From Rotaria sordida (taxonomy: Eukaryota; Rotifera; Eurotatoria; Philodinida; Philodinidae): a DNA stretch of 64,000 bases. The stretch spans positions 62,001 through 126,000 of the forward strand of contig CAJNOL010000158.1 of NCBI GenBank assembly GCA_905250125.1, in the 5' to 3' direction. Below, piece after piece: positions 22,636 through 36,409 of the stretch. The notes beneath the pieces are model-generated. The model searched no databases and was not told the origin of the DNA. It saw nothing but the letters and a program-made list of their open reading frames with translations. Position numbers and translations under genes: made by a program. Each line of letters opens with the position of its first letter. Position 1 is the stretch's first letter.

Positions 22636-25600
22636 TCAAGAAAATTATAAAACCAAAACATTTATCTATATAATACTATCTTATTCAATTATTTACGAAT
22701 TTTTCACCTTCTTTGTCAACTTGAAAATTTTATTTTTATAGGAAAAAATATGGTTATTTTGATGATTGAGTTTTTCTGAATAAAATGTCAAATATGTTCT
22801 TTTATGAGCTCCATATGCGGTAAGAGACGATGAGCTAGTTTGAATGTACCTGAACTCATTTCTTGTTTCATTCATAAAAAGAACAGGAAAAATTCTGTCT
22901 CCTTTCTATTCTGAGCATACTTCTATAAATAATTGACCTTGTCGTTTTGTTTTTCAACATCTGTGTTATCCATCAAAGACGGTTGACTAGGCAAAAGTGA
23001 TAATAATTTTTCGTATATGATTGTCTTCAGTTACTCAATAAAATTGGCTATAAATGCCAAGACAAAATCTCGCACTTCGACTTAACAATGATTTAATCAA
23101 GTATAGAGTTTTAGAACAGAAATCTTCTTGAATAACATCGATTATATCGAGAATTTAATTGAATGAATATCGTATCGGAATTTCAAATTGCTGTAAGTAG
23201 GCTGGTAGAGTTTCCGCAGCAGTTATCGATTTCCTAGAAAGTCGAGATATCGTGCACTTTCCCTGGAAAATTGCTAACTCCCGCAATTTTTGTGTTGCCT
23301 ATTTTATACGGTAAATTTTTATAGATACGTAAGATTGCAAGAGGAAGTCACTTTTTTCAATGGGAACTCGCTATATCATTCAGAGGAAATCGCTAACTTC
23401 CACGGAGCGTTGCTATTTATCTTCTATAAGAATTTTTCTGGTATACCAATGTTTCAAGAGGGAATTACTTCGAGAGACTAGAAATGATCAAGCAGTGTTG
23501 ATAGTGATAGATACAAGCGATGTATCAATAGACGGTTCGATATATTTTACAATACTACGGGTGAATGTCAGTCGTGTGAATTGTTTCTTTTTAGTTCTTG
23601 AAATCGATTCTTTCAGCATTGTTCGATGGTATCAATTGATTTTACTACTTTGACTCCCTATCGATTGCGGCACATAGTAATACTAGTTAGATAATGACAT
23701 GAACTAATGAATAAAACCCCAAACTAGAATATGTAGTTAATTATTTGTGCAATGCAATGCAAGATATTCATGATAATACTTAATCAAATGTATAATTCTA
23801 GAGATAGTACCTATTTCTCGACTAAATATGTACATTTATTTTTATCTTCTCGTTCAAATAAAGATCAAGATAACAATATAATCTTTATCTTTGAAAAATT
23901 CAGGTATATAAAAGAATAAACTAGCTTGTCTTTTATAATATTGACCGAGAACAACTTTCATCTCTTGTATCAACTGCACTACAATACTTAATATTACTGA
24001 AGAACTAAAAAATTATAAATTGAAAAAAAAAAAAAAAAAGGAATCACATATGACTATTTTGTTCTATATCTATATCATCTCACTATATTTGATGAATTAG
24101 AAAAAAGAAAATGTTATGAAAATCAAAGAGTCCCATATCGTTATTAAAAAGTAATTGAAGTCAATGATGGATGGATGAAAATGAAAATAACTACAGTTAT
24201 CATATCGGTAACGATTCGAAAAATTGTTATTGATCTGAGTTTTAACAGAACTAAGTAAGTACGATTCGAAGATGTTGAAGAGTAGAATCCCATCAAGGCA
24301 TGATATATGTTTGAAGGAATACTCAAAACAAATACTTAAGACGTATTTAGATTAATTAGAAAAGATAATAAATGCTTTTCAAAAAGTTTTGTTGGCTTGT
24401 CAATTTACTTGAAAAACGTTGAAAAGAATGATTTAATCCTTGATGTTGTTGACAATATCTGTCCATAGCTAGTGTATTTTTAAATCGACAACATTCCATA
24501 TCATAAAGTTCATCGAATTACAATCGTATTACATTGTAATATCTTCTATAGTGTACATGTCCCTATAAAAGATAAATTTTTTTTTTGCTTTATTTTTCAA
24601 AGTAAGACAAAATTAACAGTCCCATTCTCAACCCTCTGTCTTACTATATTATCCTTCCAATATTCTTCATAACTCTTAGATTAATCTACATATTCTTGAA
24701 AATCATAACCCTCTTGATCTACGATACCTTTCTAACATGTTTCCTAGTGCTCAGATTAATAATCATATATTAGTGCGAGTCTCGTAGCACAATTCTGACG
24801 TTAATGAGTTGTGGCAATACATTAATGGCTTATGTCATTGGATATAATGCATCATCTACTGTCTCCATTAAACACGATGGTAACGATGAAGCATATGACG
24901 TTGACCTTATCCAACGATCAATTAAAATGAAATCTACAATGCATGAGAAAACAGATTTTTAACAAATTTTATCTAGATTCTTATTCTATGAGAAGATGTT
25001 TGAAATGTATAAAATTCAAATAATTAATAAATTATATTTATTCTTATTTCTCTCAATAAAAACAAAAAACAAATTCTGTATATAAAATATTGGTTGTGAT
25101 GTAAACAACTATATTGTGGTAAATGTATTAATGATTATATTTAGCTTTAAGTCTTATACATATCTTAATTGAGTAAATGGGATGTGAAGTAAATAGGCAA
25201 GATAGTATTAAAACAAAACAAAAACCAGATGTATTGTATAAGTGATGTTATAAAAGAATGTTGAACATAATCTATAATAGTATTGGTTTGCATCACATCA
25301 ACATTTATGATGATATTAAACATATTCACTGATCAATACATAATCATTTCATCTTTATGACCACACATAAAAATTACTGAAATAGTTCTTAAATATCAAT
25401 GAATATACTATTAAATTAGAATGTTCATGACTAGAGATATTCAATGTGACTATAAATCGATTCTAATTTATTTCATAAAACAATAAGGTATTTTCAAAAA
25501 GTTATCAAAACAATCTGTATTTTAATAGTTTATTAGAAGTATACAAGTAGGAAAATAGTGTTTAAATATTCTATACGTATGTTTTTTTTTTAAATAGCAA

Positions 25601-26097
25601 AGTTAACTAAGATGTTCGTTAGCAAAAGTAGTTGATATTTGCTTAAATTCATTAAATAATTTCAAGATACTAGCGCCCACTATTGCGTAAAATAGTGGCA
25701 TCAGTTTTATATTTTAATTGTTGTTTTAATCCTGTTTATAGATGATTATTAATTTAATTCGTCATATTGTTTAATAATCATCGTTAATTTTCTATATGAT
25801 AATAATTATTATCACTACAAATACTTACAGTTTATCCAATACATCATACTATAGTAAATAAATAAACAATCATATCAAGATTTATGCATTCATAAATCAT
25901 ACTTGAATATTCTCTTTATGAATGAAATTCAATCAATATTGAAGATTAGTCTTTTTTTTTATTCTTCAAATGAATAATAATTATTTATTTCATGTAAATC
26001 ATAATCAATTAATATCAAAATCTTTTTCTTTTTTTCTTTTGATCTTAATATAAGTTGCTAAGGTTATTTTTCATTTGAAAAAAATAAAATAAAAGAC
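22636..26097. other. gene-free intergenic DNA
   Basis: About 3.5 kb with no coding exon I can support. Overlapping small frames at 23290-23653 and the minus frame at 24144-24326 show no domain. A motif ACTAGCGCC followed by a small palindrome occurs at 25669-25710. Confidence 0.4.
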
Positions 26098-27823
26098 ATG
26101 ACTCGATCTCAATCATTTATAGATGTACTAAGTACAAATTTGGCTTATCTATTTCATCGTTATTTATTTATTAAAAATAAACAAACATGTTCACATAAAT
26201 TATCTTTAAATAAAAATTTAAATTCAATAAATTTAGTGAAAAAAGTTCGTATTAATATAAATAAATATGGTCATTTATTAAATTCAAAATTTTCTCAACA
26301 AATAAATAATAATAAATTAATAAATAAAGATATTCCATTAGAGAAAAAGGCAGAGTAAGTAGAAAAATTTCTATTAATATTTAATATTTCATATAATTTT
26401 ATTTTAGAAAAATTAAAAAAATGAATAAGAAACATAATCAAAGAAAAACGAAAAACAGAAAGATCAAGTAAGTATAATATTTTGCAAAAAAAACAAGAAT
26501 GTCTAGAATATTAATCATATAATAACACGTATAAATGTTAATCAAATATTTATTTATTTTCGCTCATGTTTAAAATTTCAAGTTAAATAAATGCAAAAAA
26601 AATATGTCTCGATGTTATTTGTTAGTGACTTATGACTAAAGAAAGATAATGTAAAAATTGAAATCTTTTCAATTACAATAAGAGAATTTTGACGAAATAA
26701 TCAAACATTTTGTTAGATGAATTGAATCGAATACTACTATGCACTTGTTTCAATACACAGTTGAATACAATAGTTCGAATGATGTAACTATCTATGAATT
26801 TGATTCTCTCAACGAGAAATTAAGGAGTTTAATAGATAACAATGAATTTAATGTTCGAATTATTTCTATAAAATTTCGAATACTTAAGTAGATAAGTGTT
26901 GTCTGAAAATAAAAATCTAGGTCTTTCTACGTAGAGAAAAAAAAGGCGTTAGATCGATGCAAATGTTAATAGGATTCAATTGAAACGATAATAATTCTGA
27001 TAAACTAGAATATAGAAATGAAACTTTCTTTGATAGTCACTTTTTATAAACAATATCTTCATAACTTCTCTGGTTTTTTCTTTTTTGAAAAACTATCGTA
27101 TTTTTCTTATCCTAGTAAATTTATGCAAATCTGAAAATTCCGAATGAAATTCTTAGTCTATCAATCATAAAAACATAATTATAAACATGATTTTATTTTG
27201 AATATTAGATCGAAAAAAATGAAGATACAACAAGAAAATATGATTCCTGTACAATCCAGTGTACCAAGAATAGACTATCATCAATCATCTATGGTAAGAT
27301 GAGACTTGGTTTTTTTTGTCTATTTACAAAAAGATTAACTTATTTTCATCGATCTTACAGATTAGTCGTATGTTATCTTCTACTTCATCAGTATTATCTG
27401 ATATACAAATTTTTCAACAAAATAATCATTCAATTGATTCTACTTTATATATATCAGATCAATGTCGAGAAAAAATGCAATTTCTATATAATATGAGTCC
27501 AATAGTGAATAAAAATTATATTAATACACAACATTTATTAAATGAATTAGATTTAAGAAAAAGTCGTCAACATAAAAAAATGCATGAATATTCTAAAAAT
27601 TTAAAACCTGAACAACTTTTTCGTTGTCCAAAAGATTCAAGATCAAAAAGACGAAAATGTTGTGGAGGTAAAAGAAAAAACAATATATATATATACATAT
27701 ATACAATTGAAATATTAACATATCATAGTTTCTTTGTTTTTATTTATTTTTTCATATCTAGTATATTATGACTTATTCAATGACGCATTACGTTTACTCG
27801 AAGAATGGTTTACGATAAAATAA
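26098..27823 (+). CDS. unrecognised 256-aa basic protein, five exons
   Basis: Exons 26098-26354, 26408-26467, 27209-27293, 27361-27667 and 27762-27823 join with consistent phases (2, 2, 0, 1) and strong GTAAGT/GTAAGA donors, giving 771 bases. The protein starts MTRSQSFIDVL. Exons 1-2 are Asn/Lys-rich and very basic (a KKHNQRKTKNRK run). Exon 4 carries a helical segment with LLNELDLRKSRQHKK and a Cys/Arg patch RCPKDSRSKRRKCCGG. The last exon ends in an acidic/hydrophobic helix with EEWFTIK. No signal peptide or membrane helix is visible, and the basic clusters would suit a nuclear or RNA-binding protein. I do not recognise the family. The gene model is supported by splicing logic rather than by similarity; intron 2 (741 bp) is the longest. 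Confidence 0.6.
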
Positions 27824-30800
27824 AAATATTTCATATCTTGAAGAAAAACAAAAATAATGGTTTTATTTATTTAAATATTTTATATCATTGTAAAAGAATT
27901 TTATGTTGAAAAAAAAAAAGTATTTTAGACGAGTTATTTGTGGACGTAAAGGTAAGGTCAAAGTCCAAAAACAAGAAGTTTCATCAAAAGATTACAAAGT
28001 GTTTTTTCATTAAAAAACACAAAGTAATGTACACGTTTTATGTCTTTTTTACTCTTAGAATATAATAGAAAATGTTATATATGTAAATATCTTGCATGCA
28101 AATATGCCTCTTAGTAAAATTTTATAGGTCAGAATTTCTATCCAAAAAAAAACATGTATGACACAATATTTTTTTTTTATCATTTTGTATCGATTTCTTT
28201 GTTAATAGCAAAATCTAACTACATCTCGTTTTCTTATCTTTTTCTTTCATCAAATAGTGACTTGGCATAGACAAGTAATTTAAAAACAGCCTTGGATATG
28301 TCGGTTTTTTCTTCGTTTTCTTTATCTTTATTCAGAGAATATGACGTATTCATTACAAACATACGCATCGAACGTTCCTTATCCGAGGTCAAAAATTATG
28401 CCCTAAAAAAAAGTAATTTAGATATTTATATAATCAATTTTGACTGTTCAATTTGATGAAAAACAAAGAAAAAAATGAAAGAAGTTAATTAGCCACATGT
28501 TTGTGTTAAAGATAATCTGTATTATGCATATATTCGATATCTTTTCCTTCTTCTTTTTTTTTCAACTGTATCTCTACTCACGTCTCCACTCAATTGTATG
28601 AAGACAAGAAGATAATGGATGAGGCGATGACGAATAGACATATATAACAAAGGTGATCACTTTAGACAACATAATGACAGGCTACTTTTTTTTTTTTTTA
28701 TAATTGATGTTTATCGTCTACTAAAATAATTGATCGAAAAAAAAAAATTTCGACAGGAGAAAACAGTTCTTTGTGTATGTTTGTATGTTTTTTTTTTTTT
28801 ATCAGTTTTCTCTCTGCTCTCTTACTTATTCAATAATTCTTATTTTTATGTTAAGTTCATTCATCTCTTCAATATATATCATATGTATAACCCCTTAAAT
28901 AGATAATCCATTGCGCGCATCCTGAACAGCAATCACATGACGTCGATGATGTAAGACCGAACGTCATCGTATGGTGAAACAACATCCAATTGGATAGTTG
29001 TGCGTCATCATTGACGTGGCACATGTATATAATCATAAGGATCCTTCTATTTTTCTCTTTTTCTCTTCTTTCGTTGATATTTATATGCAGTTTTTTTTTG
29101 TTTTAATATAATTATTACATTGTCAGGTAAATATTTAACAGTGAGAGAAAAACAAATATTCAAGTACTAAAAAAATTTCTTTTGTTATTTCTATTAAAAC
29201 TTGAATTTACAAAAATGAATATATTGAAATAATTGATTACATATGTACAACAACGCATTATGTTTTGTATATTTCTATCATACGTAGTTAGCATTGACAA
29301 AATGTCACAATAACTTCATTCAGTGCATTGGATATCAGTTTAAGGATACGAATGGTTTTTGTATAAGTGTATGTTGTCTATTATCAATTCATTGATATGA
29401 AAGATAAAAATAGATATGAATAGAAAAAAAGTTTGGTAGAAGAACAAAAACGTTCACATTGTTTATCGGTTTTTTTTTCTGTTCTTTTTCTTTTCTTTTT
29501 TTTTTTTTGCATGATCAACATTACTTCCGATGAGGTTCAAGACGAATATTATTCTATAAAAATGTTCTAGTCAACTAGCATAATCGTTGACTTATTCTCT
29601 TGTGTTCTAATTATCTTTCTTGCATTTTTTTTTTCTATACACAAAGCGCAATCACATTGTTTCATATGAAAACAAATAGTGAGTGAAAAGAATTCTATTC
29701 TTTTGCTGCGATTTTTTTTTTGCCTAAATATGTTGCTAATAGATTGTGTATAGCAATACTTGGCTTCTGAATGTTTCCGAATGAGACAGGATGATGACTT
29801 GTCTGTTCTTGTTCTTCCAGGTTCTTTTTTTTTTCTCTTCTTGTTCTGGCATTGAATTCTCAATGCTTATATATTCAATAAGCAGCTGATAGATGCGGTT
29901 TTTTTTTAGGAATAGAAAATAAAAAGAAAGGAAGTCGCAAGAGAACAAGCACACGTCTGCGAGTCGTTGTATTCTGGCATTATTGATTTAGCTATCAACA
30001 GAAACGGCAACATTCCTATTTCTTTTTAGTTGAATCATTTCTCTTTTCTGCTTGCCGTTTTGTTTCCTAGTTATTGAGTTGAGTGCTGTTTTTTTCTTTT
30101 TTTTCGTTTCTTACTTTTCGCTAGACGAAAGAGGAACAGGTAATAGTAGTAATAGGAATGAAAAGGATGATGATGATGCTTTCATCTTCAAGTGAATGAA
30201 TGATTGACTAACTGAATGTGGCAGGCATGCTTGAGGCAACTAGTTGCGTAGCATATAGAAAAAAAAAAGAAAGACACATCAATGCACCACTCAAGAATAA
30301 AAAAAAAACAGATGCATTGTTGTTTGTCGGAATAGTGAGTCGTCGACCAAGTAGCTAATGTGCAAATATATACATGTGCTAGTGATTGCTAGTATATACG
30401 GATGTAAGCGCATTCGTAGTAGGTTTATAGACAGAGGACTTTTCTTTTCTTTTTGTTCTTTTTTTCTTTTCTTTTCTTTTGTGAGTACTGTATACGTATC
30501 TTTCGAGAACAAGGACTTGCGTTGTTGTGCGTAGCTGACAATAAAATTATCGAACAAAAGAAATGCATGAATAGATGGGGAGAATGGACAAGGACGTAGG
30601 AAAAAGAAAAAGGAACGTGTACCATATCCATCCCGTCCATCACAAATGTGAACGAACGATTGTGGAGGACAAAGCTATTACGCTATCTATAGAACGTGGA
30701 GGCCAATTGTCTTGATATGATCGATTTTCTTCTTCTTCTTCTTCTTCGTCTTTGCTTATTTCAACAGCTGATGCTGGCATCAGCAGCTCATATTGAGAAT

Positions 30801-31148
30801 CTATTAAATACAGAAGAACTTTTAAGGACAAAAAAATTCTTTCTTTCTAAGCTTTTATTTATAATACATTTTTAAAATGAAAAAAAAGGAAAAAAACCTG
30901 GATATCGAGTGTAATTCTTTCGCTATTTCTTTTTTTTTCTTTCTCTTTCGATTAATAGAGAAAAGAGAGAGAGATGCACTGAGGGCATGTTAGACCATCG
31001 ATCTAGGGTGATGTGAAGAAGAATACGACGACGAAAAGAAGGAGAAGGTCATTTTCACACATATCTCTTCTTCTAACTGAAGTATGATTTTACTTTCAGA
31101 TATTGTTTTTTATTATTATTTAATTCCATCGTGATCACGACGAGTAGT
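27824..31148. other. intergenic region, T-rich, with one regulatory-looking cluster
   Basis: No coding exon is supported. Many poly-T runs (28690s, 28788-28800, 29495-29507) generate Lys- or Phe-rich spurious frames on both strands (29567-30831). A CRE/CCAAT-like cluster lies at 28938-29033. A T-rich tract plus TTTCAG at 31093-31099 may be the acceptor of the following ankyrin gene. Confidence 0.4.
28938..29033 (+). promoter_or_regulatory. cluster of CRE-like sites, CCAAT box and TATA-like motif
   Basis: Within 96 bp occur TGACGTCG (28938), an inverted ACGTCATCG (28970), ATCCAATTGG (28984), CGTCATCA (29003), TGACGTGGC (29012) and TGTATATAAT (29024). The order CRE sites - CCAAT - CRE - TATA resembles a compact promoter. 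The nearest downstream plus-strand gene is the ankyrin gene 2.1 kb away, so any link would need a 5' intron. Motif-based only. Confidence 0.3.
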
Positions 31149-32325
31149 ATGTTGACTGAGAGTAATTATCATCATCGTGCTCATCATCATAATAGTGGTC
31201 CGGTGATTTCTCAACATCGTACACATTATACACCTTATCAACATCCATCACATACAACAAAGTCAACACAACAAGTTCAACATCAACAAGTACAACAGCA
31301 ACAAGTACAACAGCAACCACAACAGCAACCTGAAGTACAACAACCTAAATTTGATTTACATCATGCTGTTCGAACAAATGATGTATCAGGAATAATTCGT
31401 TTACATAGTCGACTTCGACAACAACCAATGGTTGCTGATACATGTTTACTTGATTCAAATGGACATACACCATTATATGCAGCAATTTCTAATGGAAGAC
31501 TTGCTATGGTTGATCTTCTTCTTCATCTCGGCCATAATCCTGTAAGTTTGATTACTTAAAAATGTAGAAAATAATCTAACCAAAAAAAGAACAATAATAA
31601 CAGATTGCTTTTTATTTTTCATGTGATGAATTATTCATTATTGAATAGTTTCGAGTATAGGGGAAAAAAACGAAAGAATATGAATCATATCTTTTCTTAT
31701 AGGAATGAAATCAACGAATAGATGTGTTGTATTAAGATTAATTTATGTAGTAAATCAAAATAAAAATAAAACTAATGGATTAGTCTATTTAATCTTGATA
31801 TGTTAATGCAGTTTTTTTTTGTATAATTTTCGAAAATATTCAAGGATAGTTTATTGAATATAACATTTTCAATAAGAGAAATTTCAGGAAAAAGATAATA
31901 TTTTTCAAATATTGTCCTTAAACAAATATAACATTCTTAAATGTTTTTTTTAGAAAAGAAATAATTTTTTTATTTTCTTTTAGTATTGCATCTCGGTGGC
32001 TCGTGAATCAGCATTAAATGTTGCCATAGGTTTTGGTCGTCTTGATATAGTAGATTATTTATTAACACGTGGTTTTCCTGTTGATTATCCGGGGTTTGAA
32101 AATAAAACTCCATTAGAACGAGCTATTGAATGTAATCAAGGTTCTGTTGTTGTTACTTTACTTAAACATGGTAGTGATTGGCGTCGTTATGAAGAACGAC
32201 GTAAAACAGGAGATATGTCACTTGTTGAATGGGCACTTGCCAATGAACATCCTCAAGTATTAGGTGTACTCATTGATCTATATGGCGATGATGAATCTGT
32301 ATTTAATCAGATCGGTATGATGTAA
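31149..32325 (+). CDS. ankyrin-repeat protein with Gln/His-rich N terminus
   Basis: Two exons, 31149-31541 and 31984-32325, phase 0, 244 aa. The start is the first ATG (31149); the frame is open upstream to an acceptor-like TTTCAG at 31099, so an upstream coding exon is possible. Residues 1-75 are His/Gln/Val-rich. About four ankyrin-like repeats follow: FDLHHAVRTNDVSGI, GHTPLYAAISNGRLAMVDLLL, SALNVAIGFGRLDIVDYLLTRG and KTPLERAIECNQGSVVVTLLKHG, then a final SLVEWALANEHPQVLGVLID. No other domain is visible, so it is probably a small protein-binding scaffold; the partner is unknown. Confidence 0.8.
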
Positions 32326-33445
32326 AAAATAGTTTGTACATAAAAATTTTACATATATATATATATATATACATAAAATATGTGTGTGTATAACAAGCAG
32401 ACCATTTTTCAGGTATCTATTACTTTTATTTCTGTGTGTTGTAAATTAAGTGAGAGTGAGAGAGAGAGGTCATTTTCCCGGTTTAGTACCATTAGTTTGT
32501 TTCATGTTACATTTTTTTTTCTCTCTCTCTTTTGTTTTGTTTCATTGCTTCACAATCAACTGATTTGTTGTTTGTTTGTTTGGTTTATTGTTCGAGTTTT
32601 TCTTTTTTGTTTTCGTGCATAACGTTGATGAACAGTTTCATGTCTTTTCTGGTTTTTTTTTCTCTGTACATATTTGTATATCTACTATTCTCTATATTAC
32701 AGTACGCGTCATTGTTCCATCTGTGATTTTTTTTGTCACTATCTCTCTCCTTATATATGAATTTCTTTTTTGGCTTTATGTACATTTGATGATGAAAAAA
32801 CAAAAAAAAAACAAAAACAACAAAGATTATTCTCTTGTATATTTGTATAATAACTTTGATGTGACCATTTTGTTGCTTCTATATATATAACAGGAAGTAT
32901 ATAGAACGGGTTCGGTTTTTTTTTGTTTTTTTTTAAATACCCGGCCTTTCGTTTTTTTTTTGTTTTGAGCATTATTGGCTTTCTTTTTTTTGTGTACAGT
33001 ATCTTTTTCCCGTGTGTATGTGCGTGTGTTTTTGTTTATTAGGAAAAAAAAAACTTTACATTCATTCAAGAAAAATTACTTGCATTACATATAATTCTTG
33101 CTGGAACCAATAGGAATTTTTGGATTGAAATAACAGATGTCACTTGCAGAATAAATGAGACTTGTTTTTTTCTTTATTTGTTGTCATTAATTAGAATAGA
33201 AAAACAAACAAAATTATTAAATTATTAATTTGAAAAATTTTTTTGTGAAAATTATTTTTCTTCCGATTAGTTTAATTCTCGTTGGCCTATCATATAACAA
33301 AGAGACGTCATCAATTGATCGTTGTTCATTTGTTCTTTCTCTATCATTAGAAAGAAAGATAGGGGTCAATCTCGTGAAGACATTCTTGTTCTTTTTTTTT
33401 CTTTCTTTTTCTATCACAGATTGTTATATTCATATTATTTAAATA
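32326..33445. other. 3' region of ankyrin gene and short intergenic spacer
   Basis: T-rich and poly-pyrimidine DNA with an (AT)n run at about 32351-32371. The overlapping Phe-rich frames on the plus strand and Lys-rich frames on the minus strand (32380-33442) come from this composition and are not genes. Confidence 0.45.
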
Positions 33446-34293
33446 ATGGAACAACAACATAATACTTTGGCTTTAAATGATAGTGCTGGTGTTTTACCAA
33501 TGGATACTGGTGTAACATATAATGGTGTTCATGGTAAACAAATTCTGTTGTTTTTTTTTTGTTCTCTTCATTTTTACCAATAGAATAATATTTTTATTTA
33601 GATGAAAGTATGAATAATCCATCATCATCAGGTAAGACTGGTACAAAAAAAGGTCGTGGTCGTCCACCAAAATCTGGAAGTACAACAAAAGGAAGTAGTG
33701 GTATTAATGCATCAAAACGTGGACGTGGTCGACCACCAAAAACAGGTGAAACATCATCATCAACAAAAAAGGTTACTGCATTAAATACGAAAAAAGAAGA
33801 AACATCAACAAATGTTGATGTAAATAAAAAAAGACGTGGTAGACCATCGAAGAGCAGTACATCGAATGAACAAATCAATGGAATAAGTAAACCACAAGTA
33901 AATACAAGAAAAAAAAATAGACACCTATTTAAATAGAAATTATTTTTTTATTTTTAGGTTCGAGTAACTCCGGTTTCATATCAACAAGAAAAACAAGTAG
34001 TTGATGAACCAATAAAGAGAAAACGTGGACGACCATCAGGAACACCAAAAAAAACTGTAGTAGCTGCAGTATCAACACCATCGAAAACGGCTTCATCAGG
34101 AAGAAAACGTGGTCGTCCATCAGGATCTGGTAGTATTAAAAAATCATCATTAAAACCTAAGGCATCAGTTAGTACTGATGGTTCAGCTAGAAAACGAGGT
34201 CGACCAAAAAAATCAACAGGAACACCATCAACAACTGGACCTGTCGCATCAGTTAATGAAACAGCTACTGTTACAACAAATAATGTTCAATAA
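33446..34293 (+). CDS. six-AT-hook HMGA-like chromatin protein
   Basis: Three exons, 33446-33533, 33602-33897 and 33958-34293 (phases 1 and 0), 239 aa. Six AT-hook cores are visible: GRGRPPK (residues 47-53), GRGRPPK (70-76), RRGRPSK (107-113), KRGRPSG (150-156), KRGRPSG (178-184) and KRGRPKK (207-213). They are separated by Ser/Thr/Lys linkers with phosphorylatable TP and SP-like sites. There is no acidic tail and no other folded domain. AT-hooks bind the minor groove of AT-rich DNA, and proteins of this type act as architectural chromatin factors. HMGA proteins usually have three hooks, so this is a multi-hook relative rather than a clear orthologue. Nuclear location is inferred. Confidence 0.85.
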
Positions 34294-36378
34294 AACAACA
34301 ACATTTTTTCGTTTTTAAACTAGCATTCGAATGACATAAAAATATGTCAAAGTCAATAATTAATATCTCATTTTTTACTTCTATTTCATTGTATGTATTT
34401 TCTGCGTGTGTGTGTGTGGGTGTGCGTGTACTTGTCGTTCTAGACACTAAAACAAGTCATCTATTGTTTATTCATCTATTACTTGTTTGTTTATTATGTT
34501 CATAAGTAGTCTCTATGTACGCATATACCCTTCGTTTTTTTTTTCTTGTCCGTATTTCATTTATTTGCTGTCTATTACGCTTATAAAATAGATCATATGC
34601 TAGATATGTTCGTTGTTTCTCGATCAATGAATAAATGACTTTTTACATAAAGCTATAATAATTATATTAATGAAGTTTATTAAAATGAATATGAACAATA
34701 TGAATATAATTATTATGAAAAAGATAAAACTTTTTATTGAGATATTATCAGATTAATAGATGAAAGCTTTTTCATTGCAACTTTCTTATATGAAACTATT
34801 ATTATAATAGTTTACTTAAGACATACCACCAAGAGGAATGATAGTAACATTATAATACTTTATAGCATGCTTCAGGAAATTTTCTCTATATATATAAACA
34901 AATATTGATACTGTAAACATTGCTCTTATAAATCTATGATATTTTACCATTCTTGATTTGATATGATAATATTAGAATTTTGATCAAAGCTGTCAAGCTC
35001 TGATTTAGATGAATTGAAAAAACAACGCTTTTACTTCTACAATAAAGTTCATATTTAAGTAAGAGTTATTTTATAATGAACTATGTGTTGTTTTCAACGT
35101 CCAGATTTCATCTCTCAGGACAATTGAAGACGATAAACTATCTACTAGACTGTTAATTATCACCTTCTCTTTCATGATGACTCTCCAAGTCAAATATGTC
35201 GATATACAACGATCGGTAATCTTTTTAAGCTTACAATGATTGAAAATTATTTATTTAATAGTGTCATAATTCAAATCACTTTATGCTTGTAATTCGTCAT
35301 TTGTTATATAAAGATCATAATTAGTAAGGCAATAAATTTGTTCGATTACAGATACCTCCCAGGTTGTACTACAAACTCAATATCTTTTCGACCTTTACAA
35401 AACTATATTTTATCATCTTTCAACTGTTCGGAGAGGTGGAATCTGATTGATGAAAAGAGAATGCAGTGCAATACGGACTTAAATATAGACGAAAAAAATT
35501 TTCCTTATCCATTTAAATCAGAAGTGAACAGTTTTGATCAAAATTCTAATATTATTATACCACATATAGAGTGGTGAAATATTATAGAGCATTTTTTGGA
35601 TTATCAGCATCTGTAAATTATATAGAGAAAATATCCTGGAGTCTTCTATTATGAAGTATTATAGTGTTTCTGGCATTACACTTTGTATGGTTTAAGCATA
35701 TTCGAACTTTTATTTTTTTTTGAGGTTTTTAATTGGATACCGAACGAGTCTATCAATTATTTATCTATATTGACTGGTATATTTTTCTTTTATAATCATT
35801 TTTTATTCAATTACGAGAGTGAAGTAAATAAACAATTATTGAGTAGTGAAATCAAGAAAATTGATACATTGTTTTTTTGCATTTATGAGAAAATCTGGAT
35901 CATTATTTTATCTTGAGATTATCATTTTTGGATAATCTATTGATATATTTAAGAAGTACTTAGCTTAATATCTTCTGTTTTTTTTTTGTCCATGGCATTA
36001 CATTAGAGATATCTCATTTGTCTCTCTTAGGAATATTAACCTATGGAGGACATAAGAAATATTTCTCATTTAGGTAATGACAACTGTCTTAGCGTTTATA
36101 GAAAATATGTTTCATATTATAACTGTGTCTCTAAGGTACCGTCTATCATAAAAGCTATGCTTTTTTTCTCATTTATGTCATAGAAATACTATTATTATTA
36201 ATATGGACTTTTGTTTTTTTTCAATATATCTGTCTTTTTTTAGAATAGTTAAAATATCTTCAAGGTCAAGATCAATACAAGTTTCTTGAGTAAATAATAT
36301 ATACTCAATTAATGCAATTTAAATTATTGATTTGTTGACTAACAAAAAATGTCAAATATAATAAAAGAAAAAGAAAAA

Positions 36379-36409
<31 letters not shown>

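Noticed and set aside
29567-30831. Cluster of Lys/Arg-rich minus-strand frames
   Set aside because: They arise from poly-T/poly-pyrimidine tracts on the plus strand, and no splice chain or conserved motif supports them.
35338-35916. Two adjacent 77-79-aa frames
   Set aside because: The first lacks an ATG start, neither has a recognisable domain, and no compatible donor/acceptor pair links them convincingly.
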